Part shown: one piece after another, positions 16,646 to 24,321 of the stretch | Layout of the letters: the number at the start of each line of letters is the position of its first letter | Numbering within the stretch: position 1 is the stretch's first letter | Assembly (NCBI RefSeq): GCF_003386235.1 | Contig: NZ_QRDZ01000025.1 | Span: 83,280 to 147,279, forward strand | Source of the DNA: Cohnella phaseoli | GTDB taxonomy: Bacteria > Bacillota > Bacilli > Paenibacillales > Paenibacillaceae | Direction: 5' to 3' | DNA length: 64,000 nucleotides | Program-made: the position numbers and the translations under genes | Notes under the pieces: generated by a model | Seen by the model: the letters and a program-made list of their open reading frames with translations, nothing else | Told to the model about the DNA's origin: nothing | The model's database searches: none

Positions 16646-18208
16646 TCAAAAAGCAGAGTTGTCCGTCTGCTTGGCATACTCGGAAGGCGTGCAGCCCATC
16701 TGCTTCTTGAACACCTGGCTGAAGTACTGGGGATTATCTCCGAAGCCAAGCATTTCGGCCATCTCGAAAATTTTAATCTCCGGATTGGCGGCCCACATCT
16801 CCGTTGCTTTCTTCACCCTCGCTTTGACCACATAGTTCGAAAACTTCTCTCCGGTCTCCTTCTTGAACAGCTTGCCGAGATAGTCGGCGTTCATGTACAG
16901 CATCTCTCCCGCCACCTGATTAAGCGACAATTCGGAGTTGCCGAGCTGCTCGTTCACGATATCGATGACCTTGCGGACGATTGACGTATGTTTGACGACG
17001 TTGCGTTCATAGTGATATTGGACGATCTCCCTGACCGTATTTTCAAGCAGCTCCTGAATTGCCTGCAGCGTGTTCATTCCTACGAGTTCGGACAAACGCC
17101 CGTAGTAGCGGTTGATCTGTTGCGGATCTCCGAGCCGCAGCAGCGATACGAATTGCTGTATGACATAAGTTTTGGTGACGTGGATGTCGAGTTTGGCTCG
17201 CATGAGCTCATCCATAAGCTGCGATAAAGCCTGCTCCGCCTCTTCCCGATGGCCGGACTGCACCGGCATCGTCAGCTTCTCTTCCTCGAAATCGAAATGC
17301 CCTGTCGCCTCCGGTCCCCTCGCTCCGGTATCCTTGCGCGTAATCAACCCGCCTTCGCCAAGATAGAAACGGTAGTTCAAGCTCTGCAGCGTTTCCTGAT
17401 ACAGACTGCGCGCTTGGGTAATGCCATCGGGCTCGCTCAAGGCGATTGTCGCATCCAGCTTGTAGTAGCGCAGGAACGTATCCCGAATGTCATGGATTCT
17501 CCGGTAGAGCTCCGATAGCTCGAGCGTATCTTCGACAAGAACGAGCACATGATCGCCGATCGTCGTGCTGAGCAGCGTCGTGTCCAACAAATCCTCGGCA
17601 ATGTTCTTAATCGCAAACAAGTGCTCGAATTCCACGGCTCCTTCAAGTTGAAACAGCAGCAAGCGGACGGGACTCTCGAACTCGAATTGAAACAGCTCGC
17701 GGTAATAATCCCAATCTCTGCTCCCGTAAGTTTTGTTCGTAACGAATTCCTTCAGCACCTGCTGCTTCACATGCGGGATCGCCTTTTGCAGCCCTTGCTT
17801 GATCGTGCTGACGAATCGTTCCCGTTGCTGGTCCGATTCCAGCTCCGTCACGATCTCTTTCAGCGCTTCGGCGATTTTATTCTCGTTGGTCGGCTTCAAC
17901 AAATAGTGCTTAACGCCGTATTGCATGGCGCGGCTGGCATAATCGAATTCTCCGAAGCCGGAGAGAAGCACAAACCGAATGCTTGGATAAGATCGGTGAA
18001 CGGCCGCCACGAGCTCAAGACCGTCCATGCCCGGCATGCGAATGTCGCTAACCACGATATCCGGCTGCAGCTCTTTCACTTTCTCGAAGGCGTCCACTCC
18101 GTTCGAAGCCGTGCCGATCAGCTGTGTTTCGAGCGATGCCCAGTCTATCATCTGGGAGATGCCGTCGAGAATGATTTTTTCGTCGTCTACTAACATTACT
18201 TTGTACAC
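16646..18208 (-). CDS. YesN-type response regulator with AraC DNA-binding domain
   Basis: 520 aa. Receiver domain 1-120 (VDDEKIILDG; phospho-acceptor Asp in VVSDIRMPGMDG; Lys in LLKPTNE), a long central region, and a C-terminal AraC domain (two helix-turn-helices, MNADYLGKLFKKETGEKFSNYV ... GFGDNPQYFSQVFKKQMG). The start is GTG 18208, four nt after the kinase stop, with the ribosome site formed by the kinase's last Glu codons (GGAGGAG). It forms a two-component system with the upstream YesM and probably activates the neighbouring sugar uptake genes. Confidence 0.93.
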   Translation of the reverse strand: MYKVMLVDDEKIILDGISQMIDWASLETQLIGTASNGVDAFEKVKELQPDIVVSDIRMPGMDGLELVAAVHRSYPSIRFVLLSGFGEFDYASRAMQYGVKHYLLKPTNENKIAEALKEIVTELESDQQRERFVSTIKQGLQKAIPHVKQQVLKEFVTNKTYGSRDWDYYRELFQFEFESPVRLLLFQLEGAVEFEHLFAIKNIAEDLLDTTLLSTTIGDHVLVLVEDTLELSELYRRIHDIRDTFLRYYKLDATIALSEPDGITQARSLYQETLQSLNYRFYLGEGGLITRKDTGARGPEATGHFDFEEEKLTMPVQSGHREEAEQALSQLMDELMRAKLDIHVTKTYVIQQFVSLLRLGDPQQINRYYGRLSELVGMNTLQAIQELLENTVREIVQYHYERNVVKHTSIVRKVIDIVNEQLGNSELSLNQVAGEMLYMNADYLGKLFKKETGEKFSNYVVKARVKKATEMWAANPEIKIFEMAEMLGFGDNPQYFSQVFKKQMGCTPSEYAKQTDNSAF

Positions 18209-18211
18209 CGA

Positions 18212-19957
18212 TTACTCCTCCTCTTCCGGCGGCAGGACGACGTTCACCCGTGTACCGGCTCCGGGAGCGCTGTCTATGCGAATTCCGTATGGCTCTCCGA
18301 AGGCAATTTTGATTCTCTCGTCGATGTTCAACAAACCGATTCCTTTGCCCTTGGCCTTCATTTCCCCGCTCCGCAGCTGTGCCAGCGTATCCTGCGGCAT
18401 GCCGGGGCCGTCATCTTCAACCGTAAGGATAAGTCCTTCATCGGATAACTCTGCGCGCACGACGATGCGGCTTGTGCCGATCGTCGGTTCCAGAGCGTAC
18501 TGGATCGCATTCTCCAAGATCGGCTGAAGCGTCAGCTTCGGCAGCTTGCGGGACAACCAACGTTCGGGAACTTCCAGTCTGAAATCCAGCCTCTCGTCGA
18601 ACCGGTACTTCTGAATCGTCACATAGCTTCTAACGACTTCAAGCTCTTCTTCGAGAGTCAAAATCTCTTCCTTCATGTTTATCGAATTGCGAAGCAAGAA
18701 GCCAAGCGATTCTACCATGTTCGAAATTTGCGTTTGCTTGTTCACCTTCGCGATCCAGTTGATCGATTCCAGCGTGTTGTAGAGAAAATGGGGATTGATC
18801 TGCGCTTGAAGCGCCTTAAACTCCGTTTCCTTGATCAGCAGCTGGTTAGCGTAATTTTCTGTAATTAGCGTATTGATTCTTTCAACCATCAGCCGGAACG
18901 TCCGGTGCAGCAGCCCCATTTCGTCCATGGACATCGGGGAATCGTCCACCGTTTGCAGGTGCGCCCCGGCGAAGTTCCCTTTCTCGGCCATCTTCATCCG
19001 GGCAATCAAGCCGTCGATCGGACGAGTCAAGCTTCTGGAGAATCGGATTCCGAGCAGGATCACAAGCGCGAAAATACCCACGAACACGATAACGACAAGC
19101 TCTTTAATGAAAATAACCCGTTCGAAAATTTGATTGAAAGGGGTAATGTTCAAGTATGTCCATCCCGTGTTGGCTGATCTCGTATAGGAGATAAAATACG
19201 TATGGCCGTCTATTTTCTGAGTAAAATAGCCTTTGGGAGATCGGATGGAGCTATTCACTTCCGCAAGGCCGAACAATGGCTCCTTCGGATAAATCACCTC
19301 TTCGCCGGAGAAGAGAATCAAATCTCCTTCCGCGGAAGAATATTGCTGGGCGATCTTCCCGATGTTAATCCGAATCACTAACGTTCCGAGATATTGCAGA
19401 TCGAAGTTCGTATTATTGAACGAGCGAATTTCCCTCGCGGAGATAAGCGCGGGATCTCGCTCGTCGGGATAGATCCATAGGTTGTCTCCTTCCGCCTCGC
19501 TCGTCAGCGCCTTAATCCGTCCGCTCTTCTCTCCCTCTATCTCCGTCACGTTGCCGACGCTGTTCTCTTTGCCATGAGAATCCATCAGCTGAATGGAGTA
19601 GATCGACGGCTCCGAGCCGGCGTACGTCAGAAGCCGGTCGATCACCTTCTGCCTCAAAATATGCTTATCGTATTCGGAGTCCGCGTTCTTAATGGCCAAG
19701 AGCTGACTTTGCAGCTGAATGTCCGCGATGATGTCGTAGGACATCTGCTCGATGCGGCCAAGCTTCGTTTCGATCGCTGCGGAGGACAGGTTGAGCACTT
19801 GCGACGATTTGTCGTACAGCTGCCGATCATAGATGGAAAAGGCATATTGCTGTACCAGAAACGTAAATGAAAACGTAACCAGAATAATGAGCGCAAACAG
19901 GAGCGACAGCTTGTTTTTGATCTTCATATGTCGAAAGGAGATAAACCCTTTTTGCAT
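18212..19957 (-). CDS. YesM-type sensor histidine kinase
   Basis: 581 aa from ATG 19957. An N-terminal membrane segment (LLFALIILVTFSFTFLVQQ), an extracellular sensor of about 250 residues, a second membrane segment, HAMP, then the His_kinase domain with ALQAQINPHFLYNTLESINW (phospho-His) and an ATPase domain ending in DDGPGMP and GIGLLNIDERI. The ribosome site (GAGAGG) is 12 nt away, rather far. It lies downstream of a truncated acetylesterase fragment with a gap of about 100 nt. The extracellular signal is probably a pectin-derived sugar, by context. Confidence 0.92.
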   Translation of the reverse strand: MQKGFISFRHMKIKNKLSLLFALIILVTFSFTFLVQQYAFSIYDRQLYDKSSQVLNLSSAAIETKLGRIEQMSYDIIADIQLQSQLLAIKNADSEYDKHILRQKVIDRLLTYAGSEPSIYSIQLMDSHGKENSVGNVTEIEGEKSGRIKALTSEAEGDNLWIYPDERDPALISAREIRSFNNTNFDLQYLGTLVIRINIGKIAQQYSSAEGDLILFSGEEVIYPKEPLFGLAEVNSSIRSPKGYFTQKIDGHTYFISYTRSANTGWTYLNITPFNQIFERVIFIKELVVIVFVGIFALVILLGIRFSRSLTRPIDGLIARMKMAEKGNFAGAHLQTVDDSPMSMDEMGLLHRTFRLMVERINTLITENYANQLLIKETEFKALQAQINPHFLYNTLESINWIAKVNKQTQISNMVESLGFLLRNSINMKEEILTLEEELEVVRSYVTIQKYRFDERLDFRLEVPERWLSRKLPKLTLQPILENAIQYALEPTIGTSRIVVRAELSDEGLILTVEDDGPGMPQDTLAQLRSGEMKAKGKGIGLLNIDERIKIAFGEPYGIRIDSAPGAGTRVNVVLPPEEEE

Positions 19958-20059
19958 GGCGGATGCCGTCCTCTCCGTCAATCGAAATAAGTACAAGACA
20001 GTATGACATCCTGGGCAAGCGCTGTAAAGCAAGTCCGACTCATTTCCTCGCATTCCCGG

Positions 20060-20341
20060 TTATCTCAAATACATCGCAAGCGGCCAAAGCCTGGATGAGC
20101 GGATGCCCGATGCGATAAGTTCCGTGATGCCGTCCGGCACGTCCACCCGGAAAGTCGTATCGACGGGAATGCACAAATCGCGCTTCAGCACACCCGGAGC
20201 TTTCCGGTCTCGCGCGGTTACCCGCGATAAGTCCGTGAAGCCGTACCCTCGCTCGGGATCGTATTCGCAGTCTGCAGTTATTTTCGTATATCCGTCCGCC
20301 GCCGCGCCGATTCCGAAATCAAACTTCCATTGCCCCGCCAT
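20060..20341 (-). pseudogene. rhamnogalacturonan acetylesterase, N-terminal fragment only
   Basis: 93 aa frame from ATG 20341, with AGGAGG eight nt upstream. Residues about 5-70 (WKFDFGIGAAADGYTKI, CEYDPERGYGF, SRVTARDR, KRDLCIP, TFRVDVPDG) match the beta-sandwich N-terminal domain of rhamnogalacturonan acetylesterases of the YesY/RhgT group. The homology stops at VDVPDG and the frame then runs about 20 unrelated residues to a stop. The SGNH esterase domain, about two thirds of a normal protein, is missing. An internal deletion is likely; a neighbouring frame reads HPLIQALAACDVFEITG, which may be the far side of the deletion. Identification rests on memory of the family. Confidence 0.65.
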
Positions 20342-20401
20342 CCTCGCGACCTCCTCGTCTGACAAAAAGTTTTATCTTACCTCCATAGTTTAAAATAAAG
20401 A

Positions 20402-20428
20402 TCGGATAATCGATGAACGATAATCCGA
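20402..20428. repeat. inverted repeat in the acetylesterase-remnant / Fur-type intergenic region
   Basis: TCGGATAATCG and CGATAATCCGA, arms with one mismatch and a 5-nt spacer. It also contains two GATAATC direct repeats as in Fur-type boxes. It could be an operator for the divergent genes or a weak terminator; I cannot decide. Confidence 0.4.
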
Positions 20429-20514
20429 CCATTCTGTTTAAAAATCCGTCTTTTTCCCGATTCGGTTCATCTTGCGCTAAGGTTTGCGACCCCCTGCCCT
20501 CCCCTTTTGCCTTG

Positions 20515-20557
20515 TTGACACCCATCCTCTTATTGGATAAACTTAAACTAAATCTAA
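20515..20557 (+). promoter_or_regulatory. promoter and possible PerR box of the Fur-family gene
   Basis: TTGACA at 20515 and TAAACT at 20538 are separated by 17 nt. Overlapping the -10 is TTAAACTAAATCTAA (20543-20557), which matches the PerR box TTATAATnATTATAA at most positions. Autoregulation is likely if the product is PerR. Confidence 0.6.
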
Positions 20558-20575
20558 ATAAAGGGGATGAAGAAG

Positions 20576-20980
20576 ATGAGGAAAGCGGGGGCGATGACTG
20601 TTCAGCGGAAAACCATTTACGATCTGCTGACCGCGTCCGACGATCATCCTACGGCAGCGGACATTATCGGGAGATTAAAGGCCGGCGGACACCATTTCGC
20701 ATATGCGACCGTGTACAATACATTGAAATATTTGACCGACGAAGGCCTTATTCAGGAATTGAAGCTTGAGGGCGATGCCTGCCGCTACGACGCACGCGTC
20801 GAAGATCACCAGCACATCGTCTGCACCGAATGCGGCAAAGTCGACGAAGTGTTCGTCCCGACTCCTTCGGAGTGGCTGGAGAAAATATCGGATCAGACGG
20901 GTTACACTATTACGAACGAGCAGTATGTGTTTAAGGGAGTGTGCCAATCATGCAGCAGCGCGAACAAATCCGCCCACTGA
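20576..20980 (+). CDS. perR: Fur-family regulator, PerR-like
   Basis: 134 aa from ATG 20576, with AAAGGGG nine nt upstream. The winged helix (PTAADIIGRLKAGGHHFAYATVYNTLKYLTDEGLI) is followed by the metal-binding dimer domain with DHQHIVCTECGKVDE and VFKGVCQSC, giving the two CxxC structural zinc pairs found in PerR and Fur. PerR represses peroxide-defence genes with Fe/Mn as sensor. Symbol assigned tentatively because PerR, Fur and Zur are hard to separate by eye. Its 3' end overlaps the next gene by 31 nt. Confidence 0.85.
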   Translation: MRKAGAMTVQRKTIYDLLTASDDHPTAADIIGRLKAGGHHFAYATVYNTLKYLTDEGLIQELKLEGDACRYDARVEDHQHIVCTECGKVDEVFVPTPSEWLEKISDQTGYTITNEQYVFKGVCQSCSSANKSAH

Positions 20981-21702
20981 TTGAAGAAGCCGTGCTGGCC
21001 GACGGTTTGACGACCGACGACAGTCTGCCCGCCGAAGGCGATTACTGCGAGATTACAGATCGAATTCTGATCGTCAGCCCTCGCCCGGCAGCGCTGAGAA
21101 CGCTTGTCGCCGAGCTTGCCAGAAGATGCTACGACGTCCTGCTTCTGCATCATGCCGACGATCCGCTGCTTGCGATGATTCAAGGCAACATCGTCGTAGT
21201 CGACCGCACCGTGGAAGCTCCGGCTTCGGTTTCGGCCGCTTGGCCGTCCGACGGCTCCTCTCCCGTACTGGCTCTCGTAAGCGGCACGACGGATGCGTAC
21301 CCTGGGGAAGAGACGGTCGTCTGGCCGGGCCCGATCGACGAAGTCATCTCCAAAATCCAACTGTTGTCGGTGCAACATGCGAAAGCGGCAGAGCCTTCCC
21401 GGCTGCTGTCGTTTAAAGATATTTCCCTCGATCCCGATCGCATGACCGTGACGCGTCAAGGCTCGCGCATCGAGCTGACCAAGACCGAATACGATCTGCT
21501 GCGTTCGATTCTTGCCGCCGGAGGCAAGGTGATGACCCGCCAAGAGCTGATGAACGAAGTATGGGGCGAGACGTATTTCGGCGGCAGCAACGCGATCGAC
21601 GTTCATATTCGCAGCCTGCGCAGCAAGCTGGACGACGATCCGAAGCAGCCGACCTATATCGCCACCGTAAGAGGCGCCGGCTATCGTCTGGCCGATGCGT
21701 AA
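20950..21702 (+). CDS. OmpR-type winged-helix regulator with degenerate receiver
   Basis: 250 aa from ATG 20950 (AGGGAG upstream, within the perR-like gene). The C-terminal 100 residues are a clear OmpR/PhoB DNA-binding domain (ELTKTEYDLLRSILAAGGKVMTRQELMNEVWG ... NAIDVHIRSLRSKLDDDP, YIATVRGAGYRL). Residues about 35-130 have receiver-like hydrophobic strands (RILIVSPRP, GNIVVVDRT), but the acidic pocket at the first strand is missing and no conserved Lys is evident. No histidine kinase follows. It may be a phosphorylation-independent regulator co-translated with the Fur-family gene. Confidence 0.85.
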   Translation: MQQREQIRPLIEEAVLADGLTTDDSLPAEGDYCEITDRILIVSPRPAALRTLVAELARRCYDVLLLHHADDPLLAMIQGNIVVVDRTVEAPASVSAAWPSDGSSPVLALVSGTTDAYPGEETVVWPGPIDEVISKIQLLSVQHAKAAEPSRLLSFKDISLDPDRMTVTRQGSRIELTKTEYDLLRSILAAGGKVMTRQELMNEVWGETYFGGSNAIDVHIRSLRSKLDDDPKQPTYIATVRGAGYRLADA

Positions 21703-21719
21703 TAGGTTGAGCTCGCATT

Positions 21720-21769
21720 AACAGAAGGACCGCTTCCCCGACCTCGTCGGCGGAAAGCGGTCCTTCTGT
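21720..21769. terminator. long hairpin after the OmpR-type gene
   Basis: ACAGAAGGACCGCTTTCC-like arm pairs with GGAAAGCGGTCCTTCTGT, about 17 bp. There is no T-run after it on the plus strand, so termination is likely but not certain. It separates convergent transcripts. Confidence 0.55.
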
Positions 21770-21798
21770 ATGTCGGCGATCCGGCTAACGATGCGGCA

Positions 21799-22668
21799 TC
21801 AACTTTTATCATTGAAGGACGCTAGCTTATCCGGGTTGCGGATCAAATATAGATTTTGCAGCTTGTCATTCTCCTGATGCAGAAGAACGATCGTGTCCGG
21901 TCCGGTCGGCGAGCTGAAAAGGAGCCCCGCCTGTCCGTTGATCCCGGCCAGCCGGAACGTTATCCCGCTATCCGGATGAGCGATTTGATTGGCGATACCA
22001 AGCAGAAAACGGGCGACGGATACAGGAGAACGAATCGGATGAACGGCCGCTATCGCCTTGCCGCCGCCGTCGGACACAAGCGTCACATCGCTCGCCAGCA
22101 TAGCGACGACCGTGTCGGCGTTACCGGATTCCAGCGCCGACACAAACCGCTTTACCCATTGTTCGCTTGCCGCCTCCGGCCGAACCTGCTCCTCGGGTGG
22201 AACTCCCATCTTGCCGCGGGCCCGGCTGATCAGCTTGCGGCAAGCCGGTTCGCTTTTATCGACGATCTCGGCGATCGCCGCATAATCGAACCCCATCGCC
22301 TCGCGAAGGACGAAAACAACCCGCTCCGCAGGCGACAGCTTCTCCAGCAGAACCAGCATGGCATACGACAGGAGTTCGCCCCTCACAATCGCCTCCAGCG
22401 AACTGTCGTTCTCCGTCGGGATCGGTTCCGGCAGCCATTCGCCAAAATACTGCTCCCGGCGCCGGCGTGCCGATTTAAGCAAATCCCGGCATCGGTTCGT
22501 CACCATTTTGCACAAGTATGCTTTCGGTTGCGTCAGCCGCGCAGAGTCAATCTCGTATATTTTCACGAACACGTCCTGCACCGCGTCTTCGGCGTCGGCC
22601 ACAGTACCCGTCAGCTGGTAAGCTAACGTAAACAACAGTCTTCCGTATTGCTCATAGAGTTCCTGCAT
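21799..22668 (-). CDS. SigJ-like ECF sigma factor with SnoaL-like C-terminal domain
   Basis: 289 aa from ATG 22668 (GGGGGGA close upstream). Sigma region 2 is FTLAYQLTGTVADAEDAVQDVFVKIYE and region 4 is LSPAERVVFVLREAMGFDYAAIAEIVDKSEPACRKLISRAR, both typical of the ECF41/SigJ group. Residues from about 180 form the NTF2/SnoaL-like extension (WVKRFVSALESGNADTVVAMLASDVTLVSDGGG) that modulates activity in this group. No anti-sigma factor is present. The neighbour upstream on the same strand is an oxidoreductase, the usual partner and target of ECF41 factors. Confidence 0.9.
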   Translation of the reverse strand: MQELYEQYGRLLFTLAYQLTGTVADAEDAVQDVFVKIYEIDSARLTQPKAYLCKMVTNRCRDLLKSARRRREQYFGEWLPEPIPTENDSSLEAIVRGELLSYAMLVLLEKLSPAERVVFVLREAMGFDYAAIAEIVDKSEPACRKLISRARGKMGVPPEEQVRPEAASEQWVKRFVSALESGNADTVVAMLASDVTLVSDGGGKAIAAVHPIRSPVSVARFLLGIANQIAHPDSGITFRLAGINGQAGLLFSSPTGPDTIVLLHQENDKLQNLYLIRNPDKLASFNDKS

Positions 22669-22713
22669 GCGTCCCCCCGTTTCCGCCTGGCCTGCCGCAA
22701 GTCCCACTCCGGG

Positions 22714-23898
22714 TTATTTGATCAAGCTTGCCATATCCCATGTCATCTTGCGGATCTTCCAGCCCAGCTTGCCGGTCACCACAATATCGAGTCCCCATTG
22801 TCGCGTCCACACCAGCCCTTGCTCGGGTCCGAGGCCGAAGCAAAACAGATCGAGGTAAGACTTGTGAACAGGCGCGGGTCGTCCCGCCGCATCCGCCGCC
22901 ATGACTTTGATCAGCCGCGGCGCTTGGCCGATCGCTTCCTTGCACGTTTTGCCGTCGATGCGGCCGGTTGCCGGATCGACGATCCGCGCGTTGTCGCCGA
23001 TCGCATATACGCCGGGAAGCCCCGATACCCGGTAGCTGCCGTCTACCCCGATGTGGCCGTCCGAGGTTACAGGCACGCCCAGCTCGCGCAAACGCGGATT
23101 GGGCAGCAGCCCCAGCGTCCAGATGCACAAGCCCGCATGTTCGCTGCGGCCGTCGGCCAGCGTCAATCTGCCGGCCTCTTCGCGCAGTACCTTGACGCTG
23201 TGCCGCACCGTTATTCCTTTGGCGGTTAGCGCATTTTCCAACTTGCGACCGACTTTTACCGAAGCCGTCGGAAACAGACGTTTCTCGCTGTTATACAGTA
23301 CGATCCGCACTTTGCCCGCATCCAGCCCCAGCCGCTCGGCATCCGCGCGAACGTAATATGCCAGCTCGGCCGCCGTCTCGATGCCGCTGATTCCCGCTCC
23401 GGCCACTGCAATCGTCATCCGTTTTTCCTGCTCGGCCCGGTCGTTCGAAGCCGCCGCCTGAAGCAGATTGCTTTGCCAGGCCTCGCGAATGCGCTTCGCG
23501 TCGTTTAATCCGCTTAGGGCGATGCCTCCCTGCTCGGGCTTAGGCCGACGGACAACGCTGCCGGTCGCAAGCACAAGCCAATCGTATTCGATCTCCCCTT
23601 CGGCGCCTCGGGCATCCTTATATCTAAGCCGCTTTTCTACGCTTTCGATTCCGGTCGCTTCCGCCTGCAGCAGCTCTACTCCTTTCGGAAACATTTCCGA
23701 AAGCGGAATCGTAATGTCCTCCTCGCCGGCGGCAGCCCGGAACAACAGCACCTTGCGCAGATGGTAAGCATTCTTGTCCATCAGTACGATACGCAGCGGA
23801 CGTCCGACCGCCTCTGCGGGGGAAGCTTTCAGCAGTGCCTTAACCGTATTAATCCCCGCATAACCTCCGCCTACGACAACGCATGTCATGGTCTCCAT
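22714..23898 (-). CDS. FAD-dependent NADH dehydrogenase-like oxidoreductase (NDH-2 type)
   Basis: 394 aa from ATG 23898, with AGGAG eight nt upstream. An FAD-binding GGGYAGINT motif is near the N-terminus, an NAD-binding AGAGISGIETAAEL in the middle, and the FAD-closing motif GVYAIGDNA toward the end. This matches NADH:quinone oxidoreductase-like flavoproteins. The C-terminus (WKIRKMTWDMASLIK) has an amphipathic helix that may touch the membrane. It is followed 45 nt later by a SigJ-like sigma gene, a known ECF41 pairing. Its ribosome site lies inside a strong hairpin (separate entry). Confidence 0.9.
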   Translation of the reverse strand: METMTCVVVGGGYAGINTVKALLKASPAEAVGRPLRIVLMDKNAYHLRKVLLFRAAAGEEDITIPLSEMFPKGVELLQAEATGIESVEKRLRYKDARGAEGEIEYDWLVLATGSVVRRPKPEQGGIALSGLNDAKRIREAWQSNLLQAAASNDRAEQEKRMTIAVAGAGISGIETAAELAYYVRADAERLGLDAGKVRIVLYNSEKRLFPTASVKVGRKLENALTAKGITVRHSVKVLREEAGRLTLADGRSEHAGLCIWTLGLLPNPRLRELGVPVTSDGHIGVDGSYRVSGLPGVYAIGDNARIVDPATGRIDGKTCKEAIGQAPRLIKVMAADAAGRPAPVHKSYLDLFCFGLGPEQGLVWTRQWGLDIVVTGKLGWKIRKMTWDMASLIK

Positions 23899-23906
23899 CG
23901 CGTTCA

Positions 23907-23939
23907 CTCCTCGTTATGTGTTGCTCATATAACGAGGAG
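23907..23939 (-). promoter_or_regulatory. 11-bp stem-loop that buries the ribosome site of the oxidoreductase gene
   Basis: In the minus-strand transcript CTCCTCGTTAT pairs perfectly with ATAACGAGGAG across an 11-nt loop. The second arm ends in the AGGAG ribosome site, eight nt before ATG 23898. As RNA it would block translation. As DNA the 11-11-11 dyad could equally be an operator. Confidence 0.6.
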
Positions 23940-23995
23940 GCCGACGATTTTGTGACAGTGCGCAAAGCGAATTTTTCTACGATTGACTAATTATC

Positions 23996-24321
23996 GGTCA
24001 ACTGCCCGAATTCGCTCGCGCAACGGCCTGCCAGACCGTTAGAGGTGGTCAACCGCCCGAATTCGCCCGCACAACGGTCTGCCAGACCGTTAGAGGCGGT
24101 CTAACTCCCGAATTTGCTCCCGCAACGGCCTGCCAGACCGTTACAGGCGGTCAACCGCCCGAATTCGCCCGCACAACGGTCTGCCAGACCGTTAGAGGCG
24201 GTCAACCGCCCAAATTCGCTCGCGCAACGGCCTGCCAGACCGTTAGAGGCGGTCAATCGCCCAAATTCGCCCGCACAACGGCCTGCCAAACCGTTAGAGG
24301 CGGTCAATCGCCCAACCTTGC
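23996..24321. repeat. tandem repeat, 51-bp period, family C
   Basis: Six units start at 23996, 24047, 24098, 24149, 24200 and 24251, exactly 51 nt apart, and a seventh partial unit starts at 24302. Each has GGTCAACCGCCCGAATTCG-like sequence and the palindrome AACGGTCTG-C-CAGACCGTT (9-bp arms, a few substitutions). The partial last unit encodes the final codons and stop of the adjacent gene. Because 51 is a multiple of three, long open frames run through it on both strands. These are not genes. Confidence 0.92.

Noticed and set aside
20402..20428. Fur box
   Set aside because: Two GATAATC words are present, but spacing does not give a good 19-bp Fur box; kept only as an inverted repeat.
23996..24321. 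CRISPR array
   Set aside because: Units are contiguous near-identical copies with no unique spacers, and no cas genes are nearby.
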